A stretch of DNA of 20,860 bases from positions 1-20,860 of the forward strand of contig CAXSEA010000043.1 in assembly GCA_964235675.1 (NCBI GenBank), written 5' to 3'. Made by a program: the position numbers and the translations under genes. Position 1 is the stretch's first letter; each line of letters opens with the position of its first letter. Of the stretch, positions 1 to 7,942 are shown one piece after another. The notes under the pieces were generated by a model, which did no database searches, was not told where the DNA came from, and saw nothing but the letters and a program-made list of their open reading frames with translations. This DNA comes from CAXSEA01 sp964235675 (GTDB taxonomy: Bacteria; Armatimonadota; Armatimonadia; Armatimonadales; Capsulimonadaceae).

Positions 1-2
1 CT

Positions 3-54
3 GTAGACTTTTCCTTCCCGACCGGGAAGGTGGCCTGAAAGGCCGGATGGGCTC
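3..54 (+). repeat. paired-hairpin repeat, unit A (probable right half of a pair cut by the window edge)
   Basis: The unit contains CCTTCCC (13-19), a 4-nt loop and GGGAAGG (24-30), then a second stem GGCC-TGAAA-GGCC and the tail CGGATGGG. The leading GTAGACTTTTCC is the same as the start of the right-hand arms at 10046 and 16196. The left arm of this pair therefore probably lies just outside the window. It abuts the stop codon of the exporter at 55 and may also serve as its 3' hairpin. Confidence 0.8.
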
Positions 55-1617
55 CTATCGTGCGTTCCCCGTCCGAAGCGGCGTTTCCCGCAAAAACAGC
101 GCCGTCACCAGCGCAATCACCGCAAACGGGATCCCCCACAAAAACACGTCGTGAAACGATTGCGCGAACCCTTCCAAAACCAACCGCCGCACCGGCTCAG
201 GCAGCAACGCCAACTGAGACGAGCTGGCGGCGTTGATGCTCCCAGCCGCGCCGGTGCCCGCATGCGGAATCAACTCGCGCAGATGATAACTCAACCGGTT
301 CACCAGGATTGCCCCGAAAATCGACGCACCCAGTGAGCTGCCCATGCTCCTGAAGAATGTCACCGTCGCCGTCGCCGCGCCCAAATCCTTCCGCTCCACC
401 GCGTTCTGCACCGCCAGCGTGGTTACCTGCATAAACGACCCGGCGCCCACGCCCACCACCACCATCCACACCGAAATAGTCACTTCGCTGGTCGCCACCC
501 CGATATGGCTGAACAGCCACATCCCGAAAATCAGCAGCAGGTTGCCGAAAATCGGAAACATCTTGTAGCGTCCCAACCGGCTAGTCAGCTGCCCGGACAC
601 GATCGACGCCCCCAGCAGCCCAAAAATGAGCGGCAACATCAGCAGCCCCGATGAAGTCGCGCTGTGCCCGCGCACCACTTGGAGATATTCTGGCAAAAAC
701 AGGATGGTCGAAAACATCGCCAGCCCCGAAAACAGCGACAGCAGCGACGATGCCGTAAAGATATCGTTGCGGAACAGCCCGAGCGGAATAATCGGCTGAG
801 CGGCTCGAGTCTCGCACCAGACAAACAACGCCGCCAGCACCACAGCCAACGCCCCCAGTTCATAAAGCGGCCCAAGCCCGTGGGTATGGCTCGCGCCGCT
901 CAGGAAAGCCAGCATCAGAAAGCTCACCACGCTTCCGCTCAGCAGCAGCGCCCCCAGAAAATCGATCTTCACCTCGACCCGCTTCACCGGCAGATGCAGC
1001 CGCGCGCTGATCACCGCCAGCGCCGCAATTCCCAGCGGAATGTTGATAAAGAAGATCCAGCGCCACGAGAAATGGTCCGTGAAAAACCCGCCCGCCAGCG
1101 GCCCGACCACGCTGGACAATGCGAACACCCCGCCAAAATAGCCCTGGTACCGGCCCCGGCTTCGTGGCGGCACGATATCGGCCACGGTAGCAATCGCCAG
1201 CACCATCAGCCCACCGCCGCCGAGTCCCTGCACGCCGCGAAAAACCACCAGCTCAATCATCGTCCGCGACAGCCCACAAAGCACTGAGCCGATCAAAAAC
1301 AGCGTGATCGCCCCCATGAAGATGCGCTTGCGCCCGTATAAATCGCTGATTTTGCCGTACAAGGGGGTAGCCACCGCGCTGGTCAGCAGGTACGAAGTCG
1401 CCACCCACGAAAGCTGGTTTAAGCCATGCAGTTCCGAGGCGATGCGGGGTAGGGCGGTGGACACGATCGTCTGGTCCAGCGCCGCCAGCAGCATCGCCAT
1501 AATCAAAGCGCCCAAAATCACCATGATCTCGGAATGCGTGTACTCCTTGCCCTCGGCTGGCTCGGGAATGTTGGCAGGCGCTTCGGCGGCAATCGGCGCG
1601 GTGTTTACTTGTGTCAT
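55..1617 (-). CDS. MFS drug exporter, DHA2 (14-TM, EmrB/QacA-like) family
   Basis: The 520-residue product is a proton-driven inner-membrane efflux pump by family. The sequence shows the DHA2 hallmarks in order: motif D1 LAALDQTIVSTALP (about 44-57), motif A GKISDLYGRKR (88-98), motif B RGVQGLGGG (127-135), the antiporter motif C region VVGPLAGGFFTD (170-181) and FFINIPLG (189-196). About 14 hydrophobic segments follow to the C-terminus, and the length is normal for EmrB-like proteins. A short Pro/Ala-rich cytosolic N-terminus (1-30) precedes TM1. The ATG at 1617 is the only start near the family boundary; a weak GGAAGG lies upstream. No regulator or membrane-fusion partner is adjacent, so the substrate cannot be told. 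A second DHA2 exporter sits at the other end of the window. Confidence 0.93.
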   Translation of the reverse strand: MTQVNTAPIAAEAPANIPEPAEGKEYTHSEIMVILGALIMAMLLAALDQTIVSTALPRIASELHGLNQLSWVATSYLLTSAVATPLYGKISDLYGRKRIFMGAITLFLIGSVLCGLSRTMIELVVFRGVQGLGGGGLMVLAIATVADIVPPRSRGRYQGYFGGVFALSSVVGPLAGGFFTDHFSWRWIFFINIPLGIAALAVISARLHLPVKRVEVKIDFLGALLLSGSVVSFLMLAFLSGASHTHGLGPLYELGALAVVLAALFVWCETRAAQPIIPLGLFRNDIFTASSLLSLFSGLAMFSTILFLPEYLQVVRGHSATSSGLLMLPLIFGLLGASIVSGQLTSRLGRYKMFPIFGNLLLIFGMWLFSHIGVATSEVTISVWMVVVGVGAGSFMQVTTLAVQNAVERKDLGAATATVTFFRSMGSSLGASIFGAILVNRLSYHLRELIPHAGTGAAGSINAASSSQLALLPEPVRRLVLEGFAQSFHDVFLWGIPFAVIALVTALFLRETPLRTGNAR

Positions 1618-1676
1618 GACAATCAGAGACCTTCCAACAGCGAATCAATCCTTGCGATTGATGACATTATGGCGGC

Positions 1677-1849
1677 TAGAGGCTGTTATGCACTTTAACT
1701 ATCAACATTTAGGAAGTCTAAGACCAGAAGTCCTATTTGTGGGGCAATACAGCCTTCAATTCGTGAAACTCGACAATGGCGCAGCCTACAAGCTCAGGAC
1801 AGTAATCCGTGTTGATAGTTAATGCGCGAAAAGTGCATAACAGCCTCTA
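1677..1849. mobile_element. 173-bp MITE-like element or solo remnant of an insertion sequence
   Basis: The ends are a perfect 20-bp inverted repeat, TAGAGGCTGTTATGCACTTT (1677-1696), with its complement at 1830-1849. A second 11-bp inverted block, AACTATCAACA (1697-1707), is complemented at 1810-1820; the right arm carries nine extra bases (1821-1829) between the blocks. The outermost TA on each side could be a TA target duplication. The roughly 100-bp interior has no coding potential. It lies between the exporter and the sigma factor gene, so it may supply or disturb their promoters. The parent transposase family is not identified. Confidence 0.75.
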
Positions 1850-1929
1850 ACTGTGTTCCGCACAGCCAGCTGAAAAATCGCTTTTCCCTTGTCCGCTTTT
1901 CCGAACGAACGAAAATAATACTACATAAG

Positions 1930-3519
1930 ATGAATACGGTTACTCCCCGCACTGATTGGGCGCTCCTGCGCCGGTACGTCGAAAGCAACTCCCAGGACGC
2001 CTTCGCCGCGCTCGTCTCGCGCCACCTGAGCATGGTCTATACCACCTGCCTCCGGGAGCTTCGAGACGCCTCCCTCGCCGAAGACGCCGCCCAATCGGTC
2101 TTTATCATCCTCGCCGCCAAAGCCTCCAAGCTTAGCGCCCGGACTAACCTTGCCGGATGGCTCTTTCAAACCGCCCGCTTCGCCGCAAAAAACGCCCGCA
2201 CCCGCCAAACCCGCCGCGAGCGGCACGAGCTGGAAGCGATGCGCCAATCAATTCAAGCGCGAACCGAGCATGAGGACGCCGCTTGGGGCGACGCCGAGCC
2301 GTTCATCAACCAGGCCGTCGCCAAACTCTCGCCCGGCGAGCGCGAGGCGATCCTGCTGCGCTACTGGGACAACCTCCGCCTCGCCGAAGTCGGCGCATCG
2401 CTCGGAGTCACTGAGGAAGCCGCCCGCAAGCGAATCACCCGCGCCTTGATGCGCCTCCGTACCCAACTGGAGCGGCAAGGCGTCGCCCTTGGAGCCGCCA
2501 CTCTCGCCGCCGCGCTCAGCGCCAAAGCCGCCCACTCCGCCCCGCCCGCGCTCGCCCCATCCATCGCCCGCATCACCCTCCATACCACTGGCGTGGGAGT
2601 GCTTAATCTAGGTCTAATCCCGCCCGCCGCGCAACAACTCTCGAAAGGAACGCTCAAAGCCATGAAAGTCGCCCAGCTGAAAACCATCGGAGCAGTCGCC
2701 GCCGCAACTGTAGTAGCTGGTGGTGCCGCCGTGAAAATAGTACAGGGCCATCTAGTGCCAGATCCTAAAATTGAGCTGAGCACGCCAACTATAGGTCAGG
2801 ATCAGGAATCCATCAAATACTTTCCGCCTCCAGCGCCAGTCGACGCTTACCGCAACGTCGTCATCACCGGCAAACTCGTCTACGAGAACGGCCGACCGGC
2901 GGCAGGCGTCGCGGTCGCCGCGCAGGTTCAAGACACGGCGATGGAGCAATTAGACAAGGCCGACGCAAAACAGCCCGCGCTGAAAACAGACAATGGCTTT
3001 TACGCGTCGAGATTAACCCAGGAGGATAGCTGGAACAATGCCGTTACCCGCGCCGATGGCACCTACATCCTTCCAGTCGGTAATGGCCTTCCCTATAATG
3101 TGATGGCTTTCGACAGCACCGGAAAATGGGTCGCGTCCGCTGTGCAAGGAGTCAAAGGCGGCAAAGAATCGACAGTGCGTGCAGCGAACATGGTGTTCAC
3201 CCAGGGTGCAATCATTCAAGGTACGGAAACTAACTCGAAAGGCCAACCAATCACCGCGAATACTTTGGTTAAGTATGGAAGCGGGCAGATGGCCAAAGGA
3301 AGCTCGATAGGGGTGATTGACCAAGCACGCCCTAATTCAAGCGCGGCGGTAGACAGTGTACTAATCGACAATACGGGCCACTACCGCATTCGCGTCACAC
3401 CCGGCGTCTGCCGCGTCTATGTCATGGACAACGGGACGCTGCAAAACCACCCCGGCAGCGACAAAACCGTCACCGTCGCTCCCGGCGAGATCAAAACCGT
3501 TAACCTACAAGTGCCGTGA
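1930..3519 (+). CDS. ECF-type RNA polymerase sigma factor with membrane segment and C-terminal carboxypeptidase-regulatory-like region
   Basis: In this 529-residue protein, sigma region 2 spans about 11-95 (region 2.2 signature EDAAQSVFIILAAKA at 51-65) and sigma region 4 spans about 126-183 (LSPGEREAILLRYWDNL, then an HTH LAEVGASLGVTEEAARKRI). Ordinary ECF sigma factors end near residue 190. Here a 60-residue Ala/Pro linker leads to one Ala/Val-rich probable membrane helix (about 251-272). Two beta-rich segments follow (about 309-400 and 425-529), with GKLVYENGRPAAGVAV and ADGTYILPV patterns typical of carboxypeptidase-regulatory-like folds. With positive residues before the helix, the C-terminus should be extracytoplasmic, so the protein may be a sigma factor and its own tether or sensor. 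The frame is open upstream to 1822, but that ATG lies in the inverted repeat of the mobile element, so M at 1930, just before region 2, is preferred. No anti-sigma gene is adjacent. Confidence 0.88.
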   Translation: MNTVTPRTDWALLRRYVESNSQDAFAALVSRHLSMVYTTCLRELRDASLAEDAAQSVFIILAAKASKLSARTNLAGWLFQTARFAAKNARTRQTRRERHELEAMRQSIQARTEHEDAAWGDAEPFINQAVAKLSPGEREAILLRYWDNLRLAEVGASLGVTEEAARKRITRALMRLRTQLERQGVALGAATLAAALSAKAAHSAPPALAPSIARITLHTTGVGVLNLGLIPPAAQQLSKGTLKAMKVAQLKTIGAVAAATVVAGGAAVKIVQGHLVPDPKIELSTPTIGQDQESIKYFPPPAPVDAYRNVVITGKLVYENGRPAAGVAVAAQVQDTAMEQLDKADAKQPALKTDNGFYASRLTQEDSWNNAVTRADGTYILPVGNGLPYNVMAFDSTGKWVASAVQGVKGGKESTVRAANMVFTQGAIIQGTETNSKGQPITANTLVKYGSGQMAKGSSIGVIDQARPNSSAAVDSVLIDNTGHYRIRVTPGVCRVYVMDNGTLQNHPGSDKTVTVAPGEIKTVNLQVP

Positions 3520-3665
3520 GCCGCAGCGCAATCGCGTGTTCGCATCTTTCCGACGCCATGTGTTATCATAGCGGCTGGCAATCCCGAGCGATGACGCCCT
3601 GAATCGGCCCAATACGATTCTCGCGCCGTGCGCCGCCGATGCCCTGAGAAAGAGAGTTCCACTGC

Positions 3666-4445
3666 ATGAGCCGGATGAAGCGGATGGTGACGCGGTATAT
3701 CTATGCCTCCGTGTTGAGCCGGTTGGTGTTGGGCATCGGCATGCTCAAGCGGGAGAACTGGTTCAAAGTCTCGCAAATGGCGGAGCTGCTCGGCTACCGC
3801 TTGAAAACCAAAGCGCCCGAAGTGGCGCTCTCCGAGATCGTGCCCGAACAGCAGCCCATCGAGCTGCGCGTCCTGGAAACCCGCGACGGCAACGTTTCCC
3901 TCTACGAGCTCGCCTCCATCGTCTCCATCGCCCGCCAGCTTCAGCCGAGGCGCATCTTCGAGATCGGCACCTTTAACGGACGTACCACTCTCAACCTGGC
4001 CGCCAACAGCGCCCCCGACGTTTCCATCGTTACCCTTGACCTGCCCGCCGCGCAGATCGGCGAGACCAAGCTCTCCGTGGAATCCTCGGAAGTGAAATTT
4101 ATCGACAAGGCCGCATCCGGCGTCCTTTACCACGCCACCGACCAGGAGCATAAAATCCGGCAAGTCTACGGCGATTCCGCCACCTTCGACTTCAGCCCCT
4201 ACTACGGCACCTGCGACCTGGTCTTTGTCGACGCCTCCCATGCCTACGAATACGTCCTCAACGATTCCCGTATCGCCCTGAAGCTGCTCAAGCCCAGCGG
4301 CCCCCGCGCCGTCATCTGGCATGACTACGGCGCATGGGAAGGCGTCACCGACGCTCTCAACAAGCTCTACAGCACCGGCGACCCCGTTTTCCGCAACCTC
4401 AAAAAAATCGCCTCCACCAGCCTGGCCTACCTCGGTCTCGATTGA
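3666..4445 (+). CDS. class I SAM-dependent methyltransferase (Methyltransf_24-like)
   Basis: The 259-residue product has a Rossmann methyltransferase core. Motif I is RRIFEIGTFNGRTTLNLA (about 95-112), which binds SAM. An acidic strand end IVTLDLP (121-127) would hold the ribose, and CDLVFVDASHAYEYV (183-197) corresponds to the motif IV/metal-ligand area of O-methyltransferases with a VDASH signature. AVIWHDYGAW (215-224) is the next strand. Such proteins often sit in surface-glycan or secondary-metabolite loci, but no such neighbours are present, so the substrate is unknown. The first 30 residues are basic and moderately hydrophobic, possibly a membrane-associating helix. A purine-rich GAGAAAGAGAG lies a suitable distance before the ATG. 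It appears to be a single-gene unit. Confidence 0.85.
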   Translation: MSRMKRMVTRYIYASVLSRLVLGIGMLKRENWFKVSQMAELLGYRLKTKAPEVALSEIVPEQQPIELRVLETRDGNVSLYELASIVSIARQLQPRRIFEIGTFNGRTTLNLAANSAPDVSIVTLDLPAAQIGETKLSVESSEVKFIDKAASGVLYHATDQEHKIRQVYGDSATFDFSPYYGTCDLVFVDASHAYEYVLNDSRIALKLLKPSGPRAVIWHDYGAWEGVTDALNKLYSTGDPVFRNLKKIASTSLAYLGLD

Positions 4446-4791
4446 CCCGCCGCCTACTCGTACTCCTCTTGGCCTCGCTCAAAACCCCGAATGCGCGATT
4501 CTATGGGCCGCTTTCGCCCAGCCCAAAAACTTTTGCGACGTAATACCAAGCCGCACCAGCATCCAGAGGATAAAAAAAGAAAACACGGTAAACAATTCAT
4601 AGAATATTCAGCAATAATGACACTCTAATTTGCCGCATCCGCTTGGACGAGACCGGCAGCCGACCACAATGAGAGATTTATTGCCACAGGAAAGACCGCG
4701 ATCCAGCACGCTTCGCCCCGCAAGCGCCCCGCTCGCTCGCCTCTCCCGTTTAGCGCCGCGCCGCGCTTCATGGATTCCGAACGTGGCGGCG
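4446..4791. other. 346-bp gap: AT-rich patch with a weak promoter candidate, otherwise nothing recognised
   Basis: The stretch 4560-4620 is much more AT-rich than its surroundings. It holds a possible promoter, TAAACA (4589-4594), an 18-bp spacer and AATAAT (4613-4618), reading toward the protease gene. The same frame is open from 4630, but the translated 4630-4791 portion is Arg/Pro-rich without family features. No RNA gene or repeat was seen. Confidence 0.3.
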
Positions 4792-6096
4792 ATGCGAATC
4801 CGTGCCATTTGGCCCGCGTTCGCCGCGCTTTGCTTGACGCTGACTTCTCCCGCGGGAGCGCAGCAGGCGCGGGCCCAAACTCAAACCCAGCCTCAGCTAA
4901 GACCGGCCATGCCCGAAGCCTTTCCTCCCGCGCCGATTGCCACCGTCCCGATGCGCCTGGTCGCGGGCAAGTTCGTCGTCGACGCCATGCTCGACGGCCA
5001 CGGCCCGTTCGCCATCGCCATCGACAGCGGCGCGGAAACGTTGATTATCACCCCGCACGTCGCCCGTCTCTGCCGCTTCCATCTGCAGCGCGGCACCGTC
5101 GCCGTGACCGGCACGCAAAGCCGCGACGCGCTCAACGTCGCGCAGGCCCATGTCGGCAGCATCCGCATCGGCGGCGCGACCGTTGAAAACCCGTTCTGCA
5201 CCGTCTCGCCGACCCCGCTGCAGGTGGACGGCTACATCGGCGCGCCCCTGCTGAACGCTTTCGTCACCGAAATCGACCCTCACGCCAAGCTTGTGCGCTT
5301 GTACACTCCGCAGAGCTTCAACGCCGTCCAATCCGACTCCGACTTCCATGCGCCGAGTAGCGATTCCGGGGGCAGCGCCGCCTTGCAAGACGCCAGCGCG
5401 CAAGCCGCAAGAGCTTTAGCCCAGCAGGCCGCAAACGACGGCGCAGGCGAGGGCGTGCAAGTATTCCAAAGCGACGGCACTCCCGTCCCTCCTCATTCGT
5501 CGCCCGCGCCGAACTCAGCGCCTGCCGCTCCCGCGCCTACTCCCATTCCCGCTCCGCCAGTCCGCCGTTCCAACGACCAATTCGGCGTGCAGATTCCCAT
5601 TGCTCTAGGCTTTCACCGTGTGCCCGTGGCGTTGGGCACCCTCGGGGGCGTTCCAGGCAGGCTGGAAATCGACACAGGCTCGGCTTTTCCCGCCGAACTC
5701 ACCGCCCCTTTCGTCCGCGCCAATCATCTTGCCCGTCGCTTCGACCGGATGGGAAGCGTTCGTTTAATTTCGTCCGGAGTGGTCGGCCTCGCCGATGTCT
5801 ACGCGTTCGACGACCTGACGCTTGGCACCGTGCCGCAGCCTCCGAACCAGGCCGCCGCTCAGTCGGGCGCGCGGCTGGCAGGCACGATTCCGACTCTTTT
5901 TCTCGAATCGGCGGGGGTCAGCGGCGGACCGGGAGAAGGGCCGCAGTACGATGGCCGCATCGGCGCGCCGCTCCTGGTGCAGTTCGCCGTCACCTTCGAC
6001 TACGCCCGCTCCCGCGTTTTCCTGAGACCGGTGCCGCCAACCGCGGTCGCTTTGCCACACATTGCGCAGCAGCGTCCGCCGCCCGCGCCGTTCTAA
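4792..6096 (+). CDS. secreted protein with two tandem retropepsin-like aspartyl protease domains
   Basis: With the ATG at 4792 the product has 434 residues and a clean signal peptide: MRIR, a hydrophobic core (about 5-20) and a likely AGA|QQ cleavage near residue 23. The frame is open further upstream but would bury this signal. Domain 1 (about 50-172) has the catalytic-type triplet in FAIAIDSGAETLIIT (D78-S-G). Domain 2 (about 265-412) has GRLEIDTGSAFPAELT (D294-T-G). Each closes with the same pattern, VDGYIGAPLLNAF (145-157) and YDGRIGAPLLVQF (386-398), so the halves are an internal duplication. An Ala/Gln and then Pro-rich linker (about 195-258) joins them. Bacterial retropepsin-like proteins usually have one domain and dimerise; this chain could form a pepsin-like intramolecular active site. 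The substrate is unknown. It has no operon partner. Confidence 0.8.
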   Translation: MRIRAIWPAFAALCLTLTSPAGAQQARAQTQTQPQLRPAMPEAFPPAPIATVPMRLVAGKFVVDAMLDGHGPFAIAIDSGAETLIITPHVARLCRFHLQRGTVAVTGTQSRDALNVAQAHVGSIRIGGATVENPFCTVSPTPLQVDGYIGAPLLNAFVTEIDPHAKLVRLYTPQSFNAVQSDSDFHAPSSDSGGSAALQDASAQAARALAQQAANDGAGEGVQVFQSDGTPVPPHSSPAPNSAPAAPAPTPIPAPPVRRSNDQFGVQIPIALGFHRVPVALGTLGGVPGRLEIDTGSAFPAELTAPFVRANHLARRFDRMGSVRLISSGVVGLADVYAFDDLTLGTVPQPPNQAAAQSGARLAGTIPTLFLESAGVSGGPGEGPQYDGRIGAPLLVQFAVTFDYARSRVFLRPVPPTAVALPHIAQQRPPPAPF

Positions 6097-6260
6097 GCGG
6101 GCAATCCACTCGCGCGGAGTCCGGTTTGCCTCTCTGCTTGGCGCGCCGCTGCTTCAAGCTAACCTCGTCGCTCATTGTTGTTCGAGCAACCCGCAACAGC
6201 TATCTGATTTTGCACCTGCTTGAGCGCTGAATATCCATCGGAGGGCAGTAAAGCATTTCC

Positions 6261-6542
6261 ATGGGAACAACCATCAACATCGACATCTCCTGCATTCGTA
6301 GAGCGCAGGAGATCTGCGGCACCGTGGCCGTACAGCGAAGCTCGCGCGCGCAAATTGAGCGCAGCGAAATCGGCTATGTCGTCGATCTCGACGCCGGCGT
6401 GATTGCGCTTGCGCCAAGAATCTGCTTCCGCCAGTCCGACGCCGCCTTGAGCGCCGAGACGGTACGCGAAGCGCTTCGAGAACGCTGCATCGACGCCGAT
6501 GCTTTCGCGGTAATCCTCACCACTCCGGAAACGATTCACTAG
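6261..6542 (+). CDS. hypothetical 93-aa protein
   Basis: This short reading frame has strongly GC-biased third positions and a soluble, mixed alpha/beta composition (VAVQRSSRAQIE; VVDLDAGVIALAP; LSAETVREALRER). It has no membrane segment, signal peptide or motif that I recognise. An in-frame TAA at 6249 fixes the start at 6261. A GGAGGG lies 15 nt before the ATG, which is longer than ideal. The complementary strand is also open, but its product is low-complexity and starts in unrelated sequence. It lies alone between the protease gene and a terminator that belongs to the opposing gene. A chance frame cannot be excluded. Confidence 0.5.
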   Translation: MGTTINIDISCIRRAQEICGTVAVQRSSRAQIERSEIGYVVDLDAGVIALAPRICFRQSDAALSAETVREALRERCIDADAFAVILTTPETIH

Positions 6543-6593
6543 CGCTAGGCATCCTTTTTAGTTCGCTGAAGCGTCTACAGCTCCAAAAAGCAA

Positions 6594-6625
6594 ATAACCC
6601 CCATCGCTCATGCGATGGGGGTTAT
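6594..6625 (-). terminator. Rho-independent terminator of the DUF5335 gene
   Basis: A perfect 14-bp stem (6594-6607 with 6612-6625, ATAACCCCCATCGC) has a 4-nt loop. Read leftward it is followed by TTTGCTTTTT. The plus-strand side has no T tract, so it mainly serves the leftward gene ending at 6665. Confidence 0.9.
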
Positions 6626-6664
6626 GAAAAAGGCCATGCGGCCTGAGAGCAATTCGGAGAGCCT

Positions 6665-7027
6665 TTAGCTTCCAGTCAGCGCCGGAGTCCTGGTTAACTG
6701 CAAAATGACCGTCGGCCCGTCGTTTTGCATGATCTCGACATCGGCGGTATCGGTGCCTTCGCCCGTCGCCACCGAAACCGATTTCACGCCGGTGACAATC
6801 CGCTCCACATTGTCGTCGGCCTCATCGCCAAGCATAATCGCGATCGACCCCGGCTCGCTGCCCTTGTCGTCCGACGAAATTCCCACGAACGCCCGCTGGC
6901 TCGCCTGGACCTGATCTCCAGTATCCGGGCCAACCTCGCGAAGCGTCGCCTGCTCACCCTTGTGCTGCTTGCTGAACTCGTCGAAGTACGTTTTCCACTC
7001 CGACTGCTGAATTTGTTGCGTAGGCAT
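6665..7027 (-). CDS. DUF5335 family protein
   Basis: The 120-residue acidic, soluble protein opens with IQQSEWKTYFDEFSKQHKGE. This is the WxxFFDxFSxxHxG-type N-terminus characteristic of DUF5335. The family core follows: a strand-rich middle with GDQVQASQRAFVGISSD, then SIAIMLGDEADDNVERIV (about 61-78) and a closing strand ADVEIMQNDGPTVILQL. The family function is unknown; no catalytic residues are apparent. A GGGAG about 11 nt upstream of the ATG is a good ribosome binding site. A GC-rich hairpin (7059-7075, 7-bp stem with GAA loop) lies in the upstream region. The gene is divergent from the DUF488 operon across a 227-bp gap, which presumably holds both promoters. Confidence 0.82.
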   Translation of the reverse strand: MPTQQIQQSEWKTYFDEFSKQHKGEQATLREVGPDTGDQVQASQRAFVGISSDDKGSEPGSIAIMLGDEADDNVERIVTGVKSVSVATGEGTDTADVEIMQNDGPTVILQLTRTPALTGS

Positions 7028-7254
7028 AGTCTATTTTCTCCCGCCGTTTGATTTTGGCGCGGCGCGAAGCGCCGCCATGTACTGGCAGGAGTTTCCCGAA
7101 TGCGCGAGGAATGAAACGATGTAAAAACATTAGGACGCGCATTTCCTCTTTTTCGATAGGCCCCGCAGTGAGATTACTGAAGCGCGCGGCCCCGCCGACG
7201 CGCCGGGCAGGGTTCACCCCCCAGACCGACTATCGACTGCGAGGAAATCATAAA

Positions 7255-7935
7255 ATGAGCCTAGTGACAAAGACAATCGTTTGTCTCGCCAATTCAAGAA
7301 TGCGCTCCGGCAGATGCATCGCCGGAGTAGAATTGATCGACAAGAAGCCAAGCCGGTGGATTCGGCCGATCAGTCCGCGCGACGATGAAGGGCTTTCTCC
7401 ATACGAAAGGCAGGACGAGAACCGGGCGGATCCCCGGCTGCTTGACATCGTGGAAGTTCCTTTAAGCAAGCCCGCGCCTCATCTCCAGCAGACCGAGAAC
7501 TGGCTGGTCGATACCAAGCGCCTGTGGAAACATGTCGGCTCATTCAATCCAAGCCAGCTTCCCAGCTTGCATTCTCAAGATATAAGCCTTTGGGACAACG
7601 GCTCCAGCACTTTCAATGGCCGGCATGACCAGGTTCCGGAAAAGCTGCTGCCCTTCATCGATCACTCCCTCGCCCTAATTTACGTCACCGATTTAAGCTT
7701 GAGCGTCTTCACTCAGACGAATGCGTACAAATCCAAGCGCCGGGTTCAAGGCCGGTTCAACTATAAAGGAATCCTATACCAGCTCTGGGTCACCGACGCT
7801 GCCATGGAAGAGCAGTATCTCGCTCAGGACGACGGCTTGTACAAGATAGGGAAAGCCTTCCTGACGATAAGTCTCGGCAGGCCGTTTGAAAACCGCTACA
7901 GCCAAAAGCTGATCGCCGCCGTCATAAAAATATAG
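7255..7935 (+). CDS. probable dual-OB-fold (DuOB-like) protein, first gene of a DUF488 operon
   Basis: The product has 226 residues from the ATG at 7255, chosen because GAGGAAA stands at 7241-7247 and because the N-terminus MSLVTKTIVCLANSRM matches proteins of this type. The conserved opening TIVCLANSRM..GRCIAGVEL, the SRWIRPIS stretch (33-40) and two beta-rich halves (about 5-75 and 135-225) suggest two OB-type barrels. The middle, about 80-130, is variable. I recognise it from memory as the dual-OB proteins encoded beside DUF488 genes; this is a family-level call without a search. OB folds suggest nucleic-acid or nucleotide binding, and no catalytic motif is visible. Only 7 nt separate it from the next gene, so the three genes are almost certainly co-transcribed. 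Confidence 0.7.
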   Translation: MSLVTKTIVCLANSRMRSGRCIAGVELIDKKPSRWIRPISPRDDEGLSPYERQDENRADPRLLDIVEVPLSKPAPHLQQTENWLVDTKRLWKHVGSFNPSQLPSLHSQDISLWDNGSSTFNGRHDQVPEKLLPFIDHSLALIYVTDLSLSVFTQTNAYKSKRRVQGRFNYKGILYQLWVTDAAMEEQYLAQDDGLYKIGKAFLTISLGRPFENRYSQKLIAAVIKI

Positions 7936-7942
7936 TCTCAAA

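Noticed and set aside
1822..1929. 36-codon N-terminal extension of the sigma factor
   Set aside because: The start codon is inside the right inverted repeat of the mobile element, and the added residues precede the normal start of sigma region 2 without similarity to it.
3417..4322. 301-codon leftward frame opposite the methyltransferase
   Set aside because: The product is Gly/Asp/Val-rich without motifs, while the plus strand has a complete methyltransferase fold.
6159..6539. 126-codon leftward frame opposite the 93-aa hypothetical gene
   Set aside because: The product shows no protein-like pattern and there is no ribosome binding site; the plus-strand frame has the better codon third-position bias.
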